A DNA stretch of 64,000 nucleotides from contig NZ_AZSJ01000002.1 of the NCBI RefSeq assembly GCF_000516555.1, forward strand, positions 1,218 through 65,217, given 5' to 3'. Both the position numbers and the translations under genes were made by a program. Below the pieces are notes generated by a model that saw only the letters and a program-made list of their open reading frames with translations, was not told the DNA's origin and did not search any database. This document shows, piece after piece, positions 8,264 to 16,087 of this stretch (position 1 is the first letter of the stretch; every line of letters starts with the position of its first letter). Origin of the DNA: Afipia sp. P52-10 (lineage in GTDB: Bacteria > Pseudomonadota > Alphaproteobacteria > Rhizobiales > Xanthobacteraceae).

Positions 8264-9682
8264 CTACCCCGGACGGGTCATTTTCTCAGGTTTCACCAGC
8301 CGGTCGAATTCCGCAGCAGTGACGAACCCAAGCCGAACGGCTTCTTCACGCAGAGTGGTTCCGCGTGCATGCGCGGTCTTGGCGACCTTGGCTGCGTTGT
8401 CGTAGCCGATCTTCGGCGCGAGCGCGGTCACCAGCATCAACGAGCGTTGCATCAACTCGTCGATCCGCTTGGCATCGGCCTTGATGCCCACCACGCAATG
8501 GTCGGTGAACGACGTTGCGGCGTCCGCAAGCAGGCGGATCGACTGCAGCATGCAGTGCGCCAGCACCGGCTTGTACACGTTCAGCTCGAAATGACCCTGG
8601 CTTGCAGCCACCGTCACGGTGGTCTGGTTGCCGAACACCTGGCAGCAGGCCATTGTCAGCGCTTCACACTGAGTAGGATTAACCTTACCTGGCATGATCG
8701 AAGAGCCCGGCTCGTTCTCGGGCAGGATCAGTTCGCCGAGCCCGGAGCGTGGGCCGGAGCCGAGCAGGCGGATGTCGTTGGCGATCTTGAACAGGCCCGT
8801 TGCCAGCGCATTCAGCGCGCCATGTGCGAAGGCGTAGGCATCATGCGCGGCGAGCGCCTCGAACTTGTTTGGCGCGGAGGTGAACGGCAGTCCGGTGATG
8901 GCGGCGACGCGCTTCGCAAACAGCGCAGCAAAACGCGGCGATGCGTTCAGTCCGGTGCCGACCGCGGTGCCGCCTTGCGCCAGCGGCGTCAAGCTCTTGA
9001 GCGTCTCCTTGATGCGCGCGATGCCATTCTCAATCTGTGCAGCGTAGCCAGAGAACTCCTGGCCGAGGGTCAGCGGGGTCGCGTCCTGGGTGTGGGTGCG
9101 GCCAATCTTGACGATGCCGGCGAAAGCCTTCTGCTTGCGCACCAACTCCTTGTGCAGCCGCGTCAGCGCCGGCAGCAGCCGCTGCACGATCTCCTCGACG
9201 GCGGCGATGTGCATCGCGGTCGGGAAGCTGTCGTTCGACGACTGGCTCATATTGACGTGATCGTTGGGGTGCACCGGGCTCTTCGAGCCCATCTTGCCGC
9301 CGAGCAATTCGATCGCGCGGTTGGAGATCACCTCGTTCAGGTTCATGTTCGATTGGGTGCCGGACCCGGTCTGCCACACCACCAGCGGGAAGTTGCCGTC
9401 GAGCTTGCCGTCGATCACCTCGCGCGCGGCGCGGGCGATCGCGCTGGCGCGGCGGCGGTCGAGCAGGCCGAGCTTGTGGTTGGTCTCGGCGGCGGCGAGC
9501 TTGACGATCGCCAGCGCGCGGACGACCGGCTCGGGCATGCGCTCGGTGCCGATACGGAAGTTCTGCCGCGAGCGCTGGGTCTGCGCCCCCCAATAGCGGT
9601 CGGCGGGAACCTCGATCGGTCCAAAGGTGTCGGTCTCCACTCGCACCTTGCGAGCGGATGCGGCCTTCGCGCGTGCTGCCAT
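8264..9682 (-). CDS. fumC: Class II fumarate hydratase
   Basis: Reversible hydration of fumarate to L-malate in the TCA cycle, as a cytoplasmic homotetramer without an iron-sulfur cluster. The 472-residue protein has the superfamily signature [11 protein letters not shown] at about 326-336 with its catalytic serine loop, SGTQSNMN at 107-114, the B-site region HPNDHVN at 138-144 and [10 protein letters not shown] at 194-203. The N-terminus has about 14 extra residues ([11 protein letters not shown]) compared with E. coli FumC. AAGGA about 9 bases upstream supports the ATG at 9682. It reads in the same direction as sspB upstream and DUF4169 downstream. Confidence 0.95.
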   Translation of the reverse strand: MAARAKAASARKVRVETDTFGPIEVPADRYWGAQTQRSRQNFRIGTERMPEPVVRALAIVKLAAAETNHKLGLLDRRRASAIARAAREVIDGKLDGNFPLVVWQTGSGTQSNMNLNEVISNRAIELLGGKMGSKSPVHPNDHVNMSQSSNDSFPTAMHIAAVEEIVQRLLPALTRLHKELVRKQKAFAGIVKIGRTHTQDATPLTLGQEFSGYAAQIENGIARIKETLKSLTPLAQGGTAVGTGLNASPRFAALFAKRVAAITGLPFTSAPNKFEALAAHDAYAFAHGALNALATGLFKIANDIRLLGSGPRSGLGELILPENEPGSSIMPGKVNPTQCEALTMACCQVFGNQTTVTVAASQGHFELNVYKPVLAHCMLQSIRLLADAATSFTDHCVVGIKADAKRIDELMQRSLMLVTALAPKIGYDNAAKVAKTAHARGTTLREEAVRLGFVTAAEFDRLVKPEKMTRPG

Positions 9683-9821
9683 GATGATCGTCCTTCACCC
9701 CGTGCGTTCAACCTTGCGGCCGCGCGCAGGCGCAGCCGGCCGCTATCTACGCAATTTCATCGCGGGAGGGGAGCGCCATCCGCCGTACACTGCGGCAGTT
9801 TGGATAGCTTCTTGTGGCAAA

Positions 9822-10334
9822 CTATTTTTTGCGGAAGCGGTCGAGCCGCACCACTTCGGCGCCACCCTCGCTGGGTTTGGTCTCGCTCTCGCCAGGCGCG
9901 TCGTCCTTGGCGGTTTCCACCGCGGGAGCAGCGGCTGGCGCCGGCACGTCCTCGGCCGGGGCAACGGCTGCGATGTCGGTGGTGTCGAACTGCAGGCCGA
10001 ACTGCACCGAAGGGTCGAGGAAGCTCTTGATCGCGTTGAACGGCACCACCAGCCGCTCCGGCACGCCGCCGAACGACAGGCCGACCTCGAAGCGATCATC
10101 GGTGACGACCAGATCCCAGAACTGATGCTGCAGGATCACCGTCATCTCCTGCGGATACTGCGCCATCAGCCGCGGCGACAGCTTTACGCCGTCGGCCTGG
10201 GTCAGGAAGGTGATGTAGAAGTGATGATCGCCGGGTAGGCCCCGCTTGGCCGCGTCCGCCATCACCCGCTTCAGCACGCCGCGCATCGCTTCGCGTGCCA
10301 GAACGTCGTAGCGGATATGATCGGTCGAACTCAT
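9822..10334 (-). CDS. sspB: SspB-type ClpXP adaptor protein
   Basis: SspB delivers ssrA-tagged proteins to the ClpXP protease. The protein (170 aa from MSSTDHIRYD) matches the alphaproteobacterial form: a helical start 'YDVLAREAMRGVLKRV', the core GLPGDHHFYITF, 'YPQEMTVILQHQFWDL', and DPSVQFGLQF closing the globular domain. A variable Ala/Glu-rich linker follows, then the C-terminal VVRLDRFRKK, which corresponds to the short ClpX-docking motif of the family. The frame is open 52 codons further upstream, but family members begin near this Met. It lies directly downstream of ssrA on the same strand, so the tag RNA and its adaptor are neighbours. Confidence 0.92.
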   Translation of the reverse strand: MSSTDHIRYDVLAREAMRGVLKRVMADAAKRGLPGDHHFYITFLTQADGVKLSPRLMAQYPQEMTVILQHQFWDLVVTDDRFEVGLSFGGVPERLVVPFNAIKSFLDPSVQFGLQFDTTDIAAVAPAEDVPAPAAAPAVETAKDDAPGESETKPSEGGAEVVRLDRFRKK

Positions 10335-10504
10335 ATCGGGTTCCGTTGCAGGCTGTGGCATCGCCGGATGCTGGCAGGACGGCTGCAGCTGGCGACTCGT
10401 GTTGGCCATATCTAGCGCTTTTTTCAGCGCGGTGAATATCGCTTCCCGGCGGCAGCGATGCAAGTTTCCACGTCGGCCACCGCAGCTCACCGCGTGGGCG
10501 CCGA

Positions 10505-10835
10505 ATGAAGGAAAGTGGAGGCTTCTGTTGCCAGGTGCCTCCGAACCCCGCCTAACGGAGCTTAACCCGTTAGGACTTTAGAGTGGTCTTTCAAACTGCT
10601 TACGCAGCCTGAGCAACCGGAGCATAGTTGTCGTTTGCAACTAGTGCTGTAGCCCGATAACGGCGGAACAATACCGGGAAAAAGCGAGCCCTTTACGCCC
10701 TCGTCGATCCTGTTTCGCCCCCGCCGAAGCCCGCCATCGGAACCGGCAGTGGGCTTGGGTGGAGGCGCCGGGTGCTGCCCCCGGGTCCGAATGGTTTATT
10801 ACGACAGCCATTTATTTCCATAGCCGGCGAACCGG
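10505..10835 (-). ncRNA. ssrA: tmRNA, circularly permuted two-piece form
   Basis: tmRNA rescues stalled ribosomes and tags the product for proteolysis. On the minus strand the tag frame at 10638-10600 reads ANDNYAPVAQAA-stop. The coding piece begins at 10722 with GGGGGCGAAACAGGATCGAC, close to the tmRNA 5' consensus. Upstream in the transcript (higher coordinates) is the acceptor piece: a T-arm CCGGG/CCCGG and then CGCCTCC (10767-10761), which pairs with GGGGGCG (10722-10716) to make a 7-bp acceptor stem with a G-U at the third pair, as in alanine acceptors. The acceptor half preceding the coding half is the permuted arrangement of alphaproteobacteria. After the stop codon there is an 8-bp hairpin (CCTAACGG/CCGTTAGG) and a final GGAGGC/GCCTCC hairpin near 10510-10535. 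The outer ends are approximate. The 3' end reads A-CCC rather than A-CCA. Confidence 0.92.
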
Positions 10836-10841
10836 CAGGGT

Positions 10842-10849
10842 TAATATAG
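10842..10849 (-). promoter_or_regulatory. Possible -10 element of ssrA
   Basis: The minus-strand sequence CCTATATTA lies just upstream of the estimated acceptor-piece start, near where a -10 box would be expected, and resembles the alphaproteobacterial CTATAT consensus. I see no good -35 hexamer 16-18 bases upstream (the region is a T-run), so this is tentative. Confidence 0.3.
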
Positions 10850-11012
10850 GCGGCTCCGCGGACGGAAAAAAGCCCTGCATTCTGCGGGAATTTCAAGGAA
10901 TTGGTCGGGTGCCGCAGCCGTGCCTGGCGTTTTGGCGGGTCTTGGTTTCTGCTATCTCCGGGTGAATGGGAACAATCCGCCTCAAACAAAGGCAGCTTAG
11001 GGAGTTCAAGCG

Positions 11013-11990
11013 ATGCCAACCCGCCGTCAGGTCGCAGCCGGTCTCGCCGCCGTTCTCACTGCGCGACCGGGGGCGGCTGCGTTCGCAGAGACTTTCCCGA
11101 CCCGGCCGGTCCGGCTGATCGTGCCCTATGCGGCGGGCGGCGGCACCGATGCGATCGCGCGGGTGGTGGCGCAGGCGATGGGCGAAAAGCTCGGCCAGAC
11201 GGTGGTGATCGAGAACGTCGCCACGGGCGCCGGCAATGTCGCCACCGCGACGGTGGCGGCAGCCGCCCCCGACGGCTACACCATGCTGATGGCCAACCAA
11301 GGCCCGATCGCCGTCAATCCGCACATCATGAAAACGGTCAGTGTCGACACGCTGACGGCATTCGATCCAGTGACGCAGGTGGCGGAAACGCCGCTGGTGG
11401 TGATCGTCCACGAAACCTCGCGCTACAAGACTTTCGCCGATCTGGTCGCGGCGCTGAAGCAGAATCCGGACAAGCTCACCTACGGCTCGGCGGGCAACGG
11501 CTCGGCCAGCCATCTGGCGACGCTCTTGCTCGGGCACGTGGCGAAGGTCGAGGCGGTGCATGTGCCCTATCGCGGCGCGGGTCCGGCGATCAGCGACGTG
11601 CTCGGCGGCCAGACCGATTTCATGATCACCACGCTGCCTTCGGTGCTGGGGCTGGTTGAATCCGGCAAGATGCGGGCGCTGGCGGTGACCACCAAGGAGC
11701 GCGCCGCCAATCTGAAGGATGTACCGACCATCGCCGAGAGCGGCTTCCCGGACTACGAGATCAACGCCTGGTACGGCTTCATCGTGCCAGCGGGCACGCC
11801 CCGGCCGATCATCGCGCTGCTGCGCGGCGCGGTGGTCGATGCGTTTGCCACGCCAGCGGTGCGCGACCGGCTCGACAAGGATGGCGCGAAGGCGATCGGC
11901 AGCACGCCGGAGGCCTTCGGCGCGTTCATCAAGGCCGAGCACGCGCGCTGGAAGACGATTGCAGCCGCCGCGAATATCCAGATCAATTAG
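11013..11990 (+). CDS. Tripartite tricarboxylate transporter (Bug/TctC) substrate-binding protein
   Basis: Periplasmic solute-binding protein of the TctC/Bug family, 325 aa. The N-terminus MPTRRQVAAGLAAVL is a signal peptide with a twin-arginine-like pair. Family features follow: FPTRPVRLIVPYAAGGGTDA, the GQTVVIENV strand, APDGYTMLMA, and AVHVPYRGAGPAISDVLGGQ in the second lobe. The gene has no adjacent tctA/tctB; the complete operon lies at 20.8-24 kb. Lone Bug proteins are common in this group and could share that membrane component, or act as sensors; the ligand cannot be predicted. Start supported by AGGGAG about 10 bases upstream. Confidence 0.88.
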   Translation: MPTRRQVAAGLAAVLTARPGAAAFAETFPTRPVRLIVPYAAGGGTDAIARVVAQAMGEKLGQTVVIENVATGAGNVATATVAAAAPDGYTMLMANQGPIAVNPHIMKTVSVDTLTAFDPVTQVAETPLVVIVHETSRYKTFADLVAALKQNPDKLTYGSAGNGSASHLATLLLGHVAKVEAVHVPYRGAGPAISDVLGGQTDFMITTLPSVLGLVESGKMRALAVTTKERAANLKDVPTIAESGFPDYEINAWYGFIVPAGTPRPIIALLRGAVVDAFATPAVRDRLDKDGAKAIGSTPEAFGAFIKAEHARWKTIAAAANIQIN

Positions 11991-12021
11991 GGTGAGAATC
12001 CATTAGCGAACCGCTCTTTGC

Positions 12022-12042
12022 CTCTCCCCGCGCTGGGGAGAG
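12022..12042. terminator. CTCTCCCC hairpin between convergent genes
   Basis: An 8-bp stem CTCTCCCC/GGGGAGAG with a 5-base loop lies between the Bug gene and the convergent MFS gene. The same palindrome family occurs at 38275-38404 and 46243-46268. No T-run follows, so its terminator role is uncertain. Confidence 0.4.
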
Positions 12043-12078
12043 AGTCCGTTATCGCATGGATCGCTTCAGCCCAAGCGA

Positions 12079-13317
12079 TCATGCTCCCGTCTGCGCGTGG
12101 GCCTTCGCGGCCCTCGCGCCAAGCTCCAGCAGCAGCAGCGCCGCGACGCAGCAGGCGAGGCTGCCGAGCACGAGCGGCGCTGGGCCGCCGTCGTAAGCAT
12201 GGCCGATGCTGCCGGCGATCACCGCGGAGATGAAGGTCGTGCTGGCGCCGTAGAGCGACGACGCTGTTCCGGCGATTGCGCCATGCGGCGCCATCGCGAT
12301 CGCGGTGAAGTTCGCCGAGTTCATCAGCAGCAGCGAGTTGAGCACGAAGAAGGTCGCCATGAAGGCGGCGAACGACAGCGTGCCCCAGAGCACGAGGCCG
12401 CCTGCCAGCAGAACGGCGACGGCGCATGCGGCGAGCGAGGCGCGGGCGATCATCATCAGGCCAAAGCGGGCGACGATGCGTGAGTTGTAGAACGCCGCCA
12501 GCCCCATCGTCACGGCGATCGCGCTGAAGGCATAGGTGAAGTGGTGGCCGAGCCCGTAATGCTCGCCGATCACCTGCGGCGAGGAGACGAGAAACGCCAG
12601 CAGGCAGCCCTGACAGATGCCGGCAGCGAGCGTCGTGATCGCGCTTTGCGGGTTGGTGAAGAAGGTGCGGCAGCTGTCGACGAGCTGATTTGCGGAGAGC
12701 GGGCGCCGTTGTTCGGCCGGTTGCGTCTCGGGCAATCGCGCCCAGCCCCAGATCAAGACCACGAGGCCGTGCACGAACAACACGGCAAACAGCACCTGCC
12801 AGTTGCTCGCGCTCAGGATGATCTGCCCGATGGTCGGCGCGACGACCGGAGCGATGAACAGCACCATCATCACCAGCGACATGATGCGCGCCATCTGCGG
12901 TCCGATATAGCAATCGCGCACGGTCGAGACGCTGATGATGCGCGGCGTGGCGGAGCAGAGGCCCTGTGCGAGGCGGGCGACGAGCAGCAGCTCGAAACTC
13001 GGCGCGACGATGCAGGCGAGGGTGGCGACCGCGTAGCCTGCAAGCCCGATCGACAGCATGGCGCGCCGGCCGTAGCGGTCCGCGAGCGGCCCGATCAGGA
13101 GCTGGCCGGCGGAGAAGCCGACCATGAAGATGGTCAGCACCATCTGCTGCCGGTTCGGATCGCTCATGGCGAACACCTGAGCGATCTGCGGGAGCGCCGC
13201 CAGCATGATCGAGATCGCGAGCGAGTTGATCGCCATCGCCGCCGACGAGAAGACGACGAATTCCGTCAGTCCCATCGGCTGATGCCGACTGGACGCCTCC
13301 TGAGCAACCGCCGACAT
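12079..13317 (-). CDS. MFS multidrug transporter, Bcr/CflA-like
   Basis: A 412-residue major facilitator protein with about 12 hydrophobic segments. The cytoplasmic loop between helices 2 and 3 carries GPLADRYGRRAML, the classical MFS motif A, and the motif-C-like region 'APVVAPTIGQII' in helix 5 is typical of drug:H+ antiporters such as Bcr/CflA. Probable substrates are drugs or other small molecules, unknown here. The start at 13317 is preferred because GGGAGG precedes it and the upstream 41 codons are not hydrophobic or conserved-looking. It is transcribed alone. Confidence 0.85.
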   Translation of the reverse strand: MSAVAQEASSRHQPMGLTEFVVFSSAAMAINSLAISIMLAALPQIAQVFAMSDPNRQQMVLTIFMVGFSAGQLLIGPLADRYGRRAMLSIGLAGYAVATLACIVAPSFELLLVARLAQGLCSATPRIISVSTVRDCYIGPQMARIMSLVMMVLFIAPVVAPTIGQIILSASNWQVLFAVLFVHGLVVLIWGWARLPETQPAEQRRPLSANQLVDSCRTFFTNPQSAITTLAAGICQGCLLAFLVSSPQVIGEHYGLGHHFTYAFSAIAVTMGLAAFYNSRIVARFGLMMIARASLAACAVAVLLAGGLVLWGTLSFAAFMATFFVLNSLLLMNSANFTAIAMAPHGAIAGTASSLYGASTTFISAVIAGSIGHAYDGGPAPLVLGSLACCVAALLLLELGARAAKAHAQTGA

Positions 13318-13811
13318 CCGCGCCTCCCGGTGATCGTTTCGTCCAGCGTCATGAAAGGTGACGGACGTGTCAAGTTTTGATCCGCAGATGCCCGATGTGA
13401 CGAGGTAAGGAGAGGACAGGCGGGGGCGCTGTCGCCTCATCTAATGCCTCGCAAGCGGCAGGTACCTTCTCCTCCGAACGATGCTGAGCGTGCGGCACAC
13501 TCGACGGCGGGAGCAGCAGAACGCAGAAGCCCAGAGCGCCAAAATCCTGCAATGGCTCCTGCCAGCAGTCTTATGTCCTGAGCCGCGACTGCGACCAGGC
13601 CGCTGGGATCGCGGATGCCGAGGACACGCGTTGGTTGATTCGCGTAACGAATTTGACTCAAATCTATGACGCAGTTGGCATAGGCGGTTGACGCTCTTGA
13701 AGGGCTAAAATCGGGTTCGGACCTTGCGTTAAGACGTTGTGAAACGTAACACGCTAGGGTTGCGTATCGTCTCTCGATCCCCCGCCGCGTTCCTCATAGA
13801 TCGGCCCGATC
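13318..13811. other. Intergenic region between divergent genes
   Basis: This 494-base gap lies between the MFS gene (minus) and the Ala/Pro-rich membrane protein gene (plus). On the minus strand CTTGACACGTCCGTCA at about 13362-13377 contains a TTGACA hexamer, but no good -10 follows at 17 bases. The partly symmetric TGACACGTCCGTCA could be an operator for the exporter; this is speculative. No coding frame is convincing. Confidence 0.35.
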
Positions 13812-15221
13812 ATGCCCCGACGCCCGCCTCCCGCCGCATCGTCAGATCCGCTTGCGCCAAAGCCCGCGCGGCGAAGGACCCCGGTAGCCAAACGCTCGAC
13901 ACCTGCCGATGTTGCGATGCCAATCGAAAGCATTGCGGACAGCGCCGCTTGCATGCCCGCTGATGTTACCGCCGCTATGGCGCCCGCGCCGAAGCCTACG
14001 CGGCGTCCGCGCAAACGCGTCCTGACGCCGAGGGTGCCCAAGACCAGCCTGGCGTCGTCCCGACCTGTGTCCACCAAACCTGTATCCGCTGAGCCTGCAT
14101 TCCCCCAGCCTGCATTCGCCAAGTCTGCATTTCCCGAGTCTGCATTTCCGGAGTCTGCATTCCCCGAGTCTGCGGCGTCCGCGTCTACCTCGGCCGAGCC
14201 GGCCTCGATCGAGCCCGTATCGCCCGCGCCTCCGTTGCCCGAGCCGGTGTCGTTTCAGCCGTCCCTGTCCGGGCCGATCCTGCCTGAGCCAGCGCCGGAG
14301 GTGACGCCGCAGGCGCCGATCCAGCGAACGGCCGAAAGTTTGCCGCCGGCCGAGCTGTTGCGGGTCGAGCTGCCGTCAATGGCGACCGCCTCGGCAGCGC
14401 CGGAGCCTGCTGTCGTTTCTCCGCCTGCGACGATCAACCTGCCGCCGCTCCGGACCGAATTTGCCGACATGCTCGCGGATTTGCGCACGACCGCGCTGCG
14501 GCTTTGGCAGTGGGTGCGGACGGTGGCGGCGCCGGTCGCCGTCGCGGTCATGGCCATGGCCGCGCTTGTTGCGATGCTGGCGGTGCTTGCACTGCTGCGG
14601 GCGGTCGGCCAGGTGCCGCATGGATTTGAGACGCACATCCGCCCGGTGCTGCAAAGCGTTGCGGCATGGGTCGGGGGCGGCTTCGCGCGTGGTTTCGTCG
14701 TGCTGCGGGCAGGCGTGGCCACGGCGAATGCGGCCGTGTCGATGGTGGCTGCTCCGCTGGTCAAGCCGATATTCGTCGCAGGGCGCATCGCCGCGGTGGT
14801 CCTGCCTGCCGCCGCGCTGTGCGCTGCCGTGGGCCTGACGCCGGTCAGCTTCGGCGTGCGGACCACGGAAGAGAGCGTCACGATTCCCGTTGCGCGTGCG
14901 GTAGCACCTGCGCCCGCGTCAGCGCCGCTCGGTATCGTGGCGGCGTCGGCTATGGTTCCGAGCAACGTGAAGATGGTGACCCCGCCGCCGATGGCTGCGG
15001 TCTGCGAGGAGCAGACCTGGCCCTATGTCACCGAGCGTTGCCTCGCCACCCGCAACGGCCTCATCGACCTGCCGGTGGACCCGGAGATCAGCGCGATGAA
15101 CGCCACGCGCAACGCCATGGCAAGCACCGCGATGACAAGCGACGACGCGAGCGCCAAGCCGGTCGCCTCCGTCAAACCCAAGGTGAAGCGCAAGGTGCGG
15201 GAGCGCCGCCGTCGCCGCTAG
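13812..15221 (+). CDS. Ala/Pro-rich membrane protein with N-terminal pentapeptide repeats, unknown function
   Basis: A 469-residue protein I do not recognise. Residues 1-90 are basic and Pro/Ala-rich (RRTPVAKRS, PTRRPRKRVL). Residues about 94-121 are tandem five-residue repeats of the type (E/K)SAFP, encoded by 15-bp DNA repeats. Another Pro-rich stretch follows to about 200. A hydrophobic segment at about 240-262 (VAVAVMAMAALVAMLAVLAL) and another at about 320-340 (IAAVVLPAAALCAAVGL) are probable membrane helices. After the second helix there is a Cys-containing patch (VCEEQTWPYVTERCLATRNG, two Cys) before a basic tail ending KRKVRERRRRR. Two helices would put both ends on the same side. Confidence 0.7.
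   Translation: MPRRPPPAASSDPLAPKPARRRTPVAKRSTPADVAMPIESIADSAACMPADVTAAMAPAPKPTRRPRKRVLTPRVPKTSLASSRPVSTKPVSAEPAFPQPAFAKSAFPESAFPESAFPESAASASTSAEPASIEPVSPAPPLPEPVSFQPSLSGPILPEPAPEVTPQAPIQRTAESLPPAELLRVELPSMATASAAPEPAVVSPPATINLPPLRTEFADMLADLRTTALRLWQWVRTVAAPVAVAVMAMAALVAMLAVLALLRAVGQVPHGFETHIRPVLQSVAAWVGGGFARGFVVLRAGVATANAAVSMVAAPLVKPIFVAGRIAAVVLPAAALCAAVGLTPVSFGVRTTEESVTIPVARAVAPAPASAPLGIVAASAMVPSNVKMVTPPPMAAVCEEQTWPYVTERCLATRNGLIDLPVDPEISAMNATRNAMASTAMTSDDASAKPVASVKPKVKRKVRERRRRR
14091..14174 (+). repeat. 15-bp tandem repeat inside a coding region
   Basis: Five full units and a partial sixth of the pattern (g/c/a)ag-(c/t)ct-gca-tt(c/t)-(c/g)c(c/g) encode EPAFP, QPAFA, KSAFP, ESAFP, ESAFP, ESA. 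The last three units are nearly identical, as expected from recent slippage; copy number probably varies between strains. Confidence 0.85.
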
Positions 15222-15397
15222 CGGTAGGGATGCCGGTCGTGCCGCAGCTGCTTTGGGCGAAGGCCGCATGCAGAAGCGCCTTCGACGATTTATGCCGCGC
15301 AGTCTTTTGATTCCGGCATGCGCAGACCGTTGCCGCAGCGGGCTGCGCATGATGGAATCAAAGCACGACGGCGGCTTCGGCAAGCAGGGGTAATCGC

Positions 15398-15976
15398 ATG
15401 ATGGCGCGGATGCCTGCATCGCGGCGGCGGCCTATCGCCCATCACATCGTGCCGTATCTGTTCATCGCGGCCGTGATCCTGCTCTGCATTGCCGGCTTCG
15501 CGTTCCACAACTGGCTCAATCCCACGCCACCGGCGACGATCGCCGGCAAGGCGTGGGTGATCGACGGCGATACGGTGAGCATCACCAATACGCACATCCG
15601 CCTCGAGGGGATCGACGCGCCGGAGTCCGATCAGACCTGCCTCGATGCCGCGGGCAAGAACTGGCCCTGCGGGCAGAACGCCACGCGCGCCCTGCGGCGG
15701 CTGATTGCGGGCCGCGAACTGAGCTGCGCGGAACGGTCGAAAGACCGCTATGGTCGGCTGCTCGCCGTCTGCCGCCTGCCGGACGGCGTGGAGATCAATG
15801 CCTGGATGGTGCGCGAGGGCTGGGCGCTCGCCTCCGGCTTCGTCAAATTGTACGAGGCGGAGGAGACGGAAGCGACGGCCGCCAAGCGCGGCATCTGGGC
15901 CGGGACGTTCACAAAGCCCTGGCATTGGCGCGATCAGCACCCGCGCCAATGGGGCGGCAAGAAGACGGATGACTAA
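15398..15976 (+). CDS. Thermonuclease-family (SNase) protein, membrane-anchored or secreted
   Basis: A 192-residue staphylococcal-nuclease homologue. Residues 18-38 are a hydrophobic helix (PYLFIAAVILLCIAGFAF) that anchors or exports it. The nuclease fold shows the calcium-site motif VIDGDTV at about 54-60, IRLEGIDAPES at about 67-77 containing the catalytic Arg region, ERSKDRYGRLLAVC around 112-125 and the closing AAKRGIWAGTF. These are the family's Asp, Arg and Asp/Tyr positions. It likely degrades nucleic acid in the periplasm. Four Cys residues (in DQTCLDA, WPCGQ, LSCAER, AVCRL) could form disulfides. Confidence 0.88.
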   Translation: MMARMPASRRRPIAHHIVPYLFIAAVILLCIAGFAFHNWLNPTPPATIAGKAWVIDGDTVSITNTHIRLEGIDAPESDQTCLDAAGKNWPCGQNATRALRRLIAGRELSCAERSKDRYGRLLAVCRLPDGVEINAWMVREGWALASGFVKLYEAEETEATAAKRGIWAGTFTKPWHWRDQHPRQWGGKKTDD

Positions 15977-16027
15977 ATGGTCCGGTTAGCCCGGAGCATT
16001 GTCAGACCTGAGACCGCCGAAACGAAA

Positions 16028-16063
16028 ATGGAGCGCGATGACGTGTCGGCCATCGCGCTCCAT
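16028..16063. terminator. Bidirectional terminator hairpin between convergent genes
   Basis: A perfect 13-bp stem ATGGAGCGCGATG with its complement closes a 10-base loop, preceded by AAAA and followed by GTTCGTT. It sits between the thermonuclease gene (plus, ends 15976) and ctpA (minus, ends 16088), so it can serve both. Confidence 0.65.
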
Positions 16064-16087
16064 GTTCGTTCGGTGTTGCGTGTTACA

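Noticed and set aside
8225-10030. A 601-codon plus-strand frame opposite fumC
   Set aside because: It is antisense to fumC, its composition is His/Arg/Gln-rich as expected for the complement of GC-rich coding DNA, and fumC is complete with all motifs.
10550-10720. The tmRNA region read as a protein gene
   Set aside because: The only meaningful frame is the 12-residue tag on the minus strand; other frames are short and lack starts.
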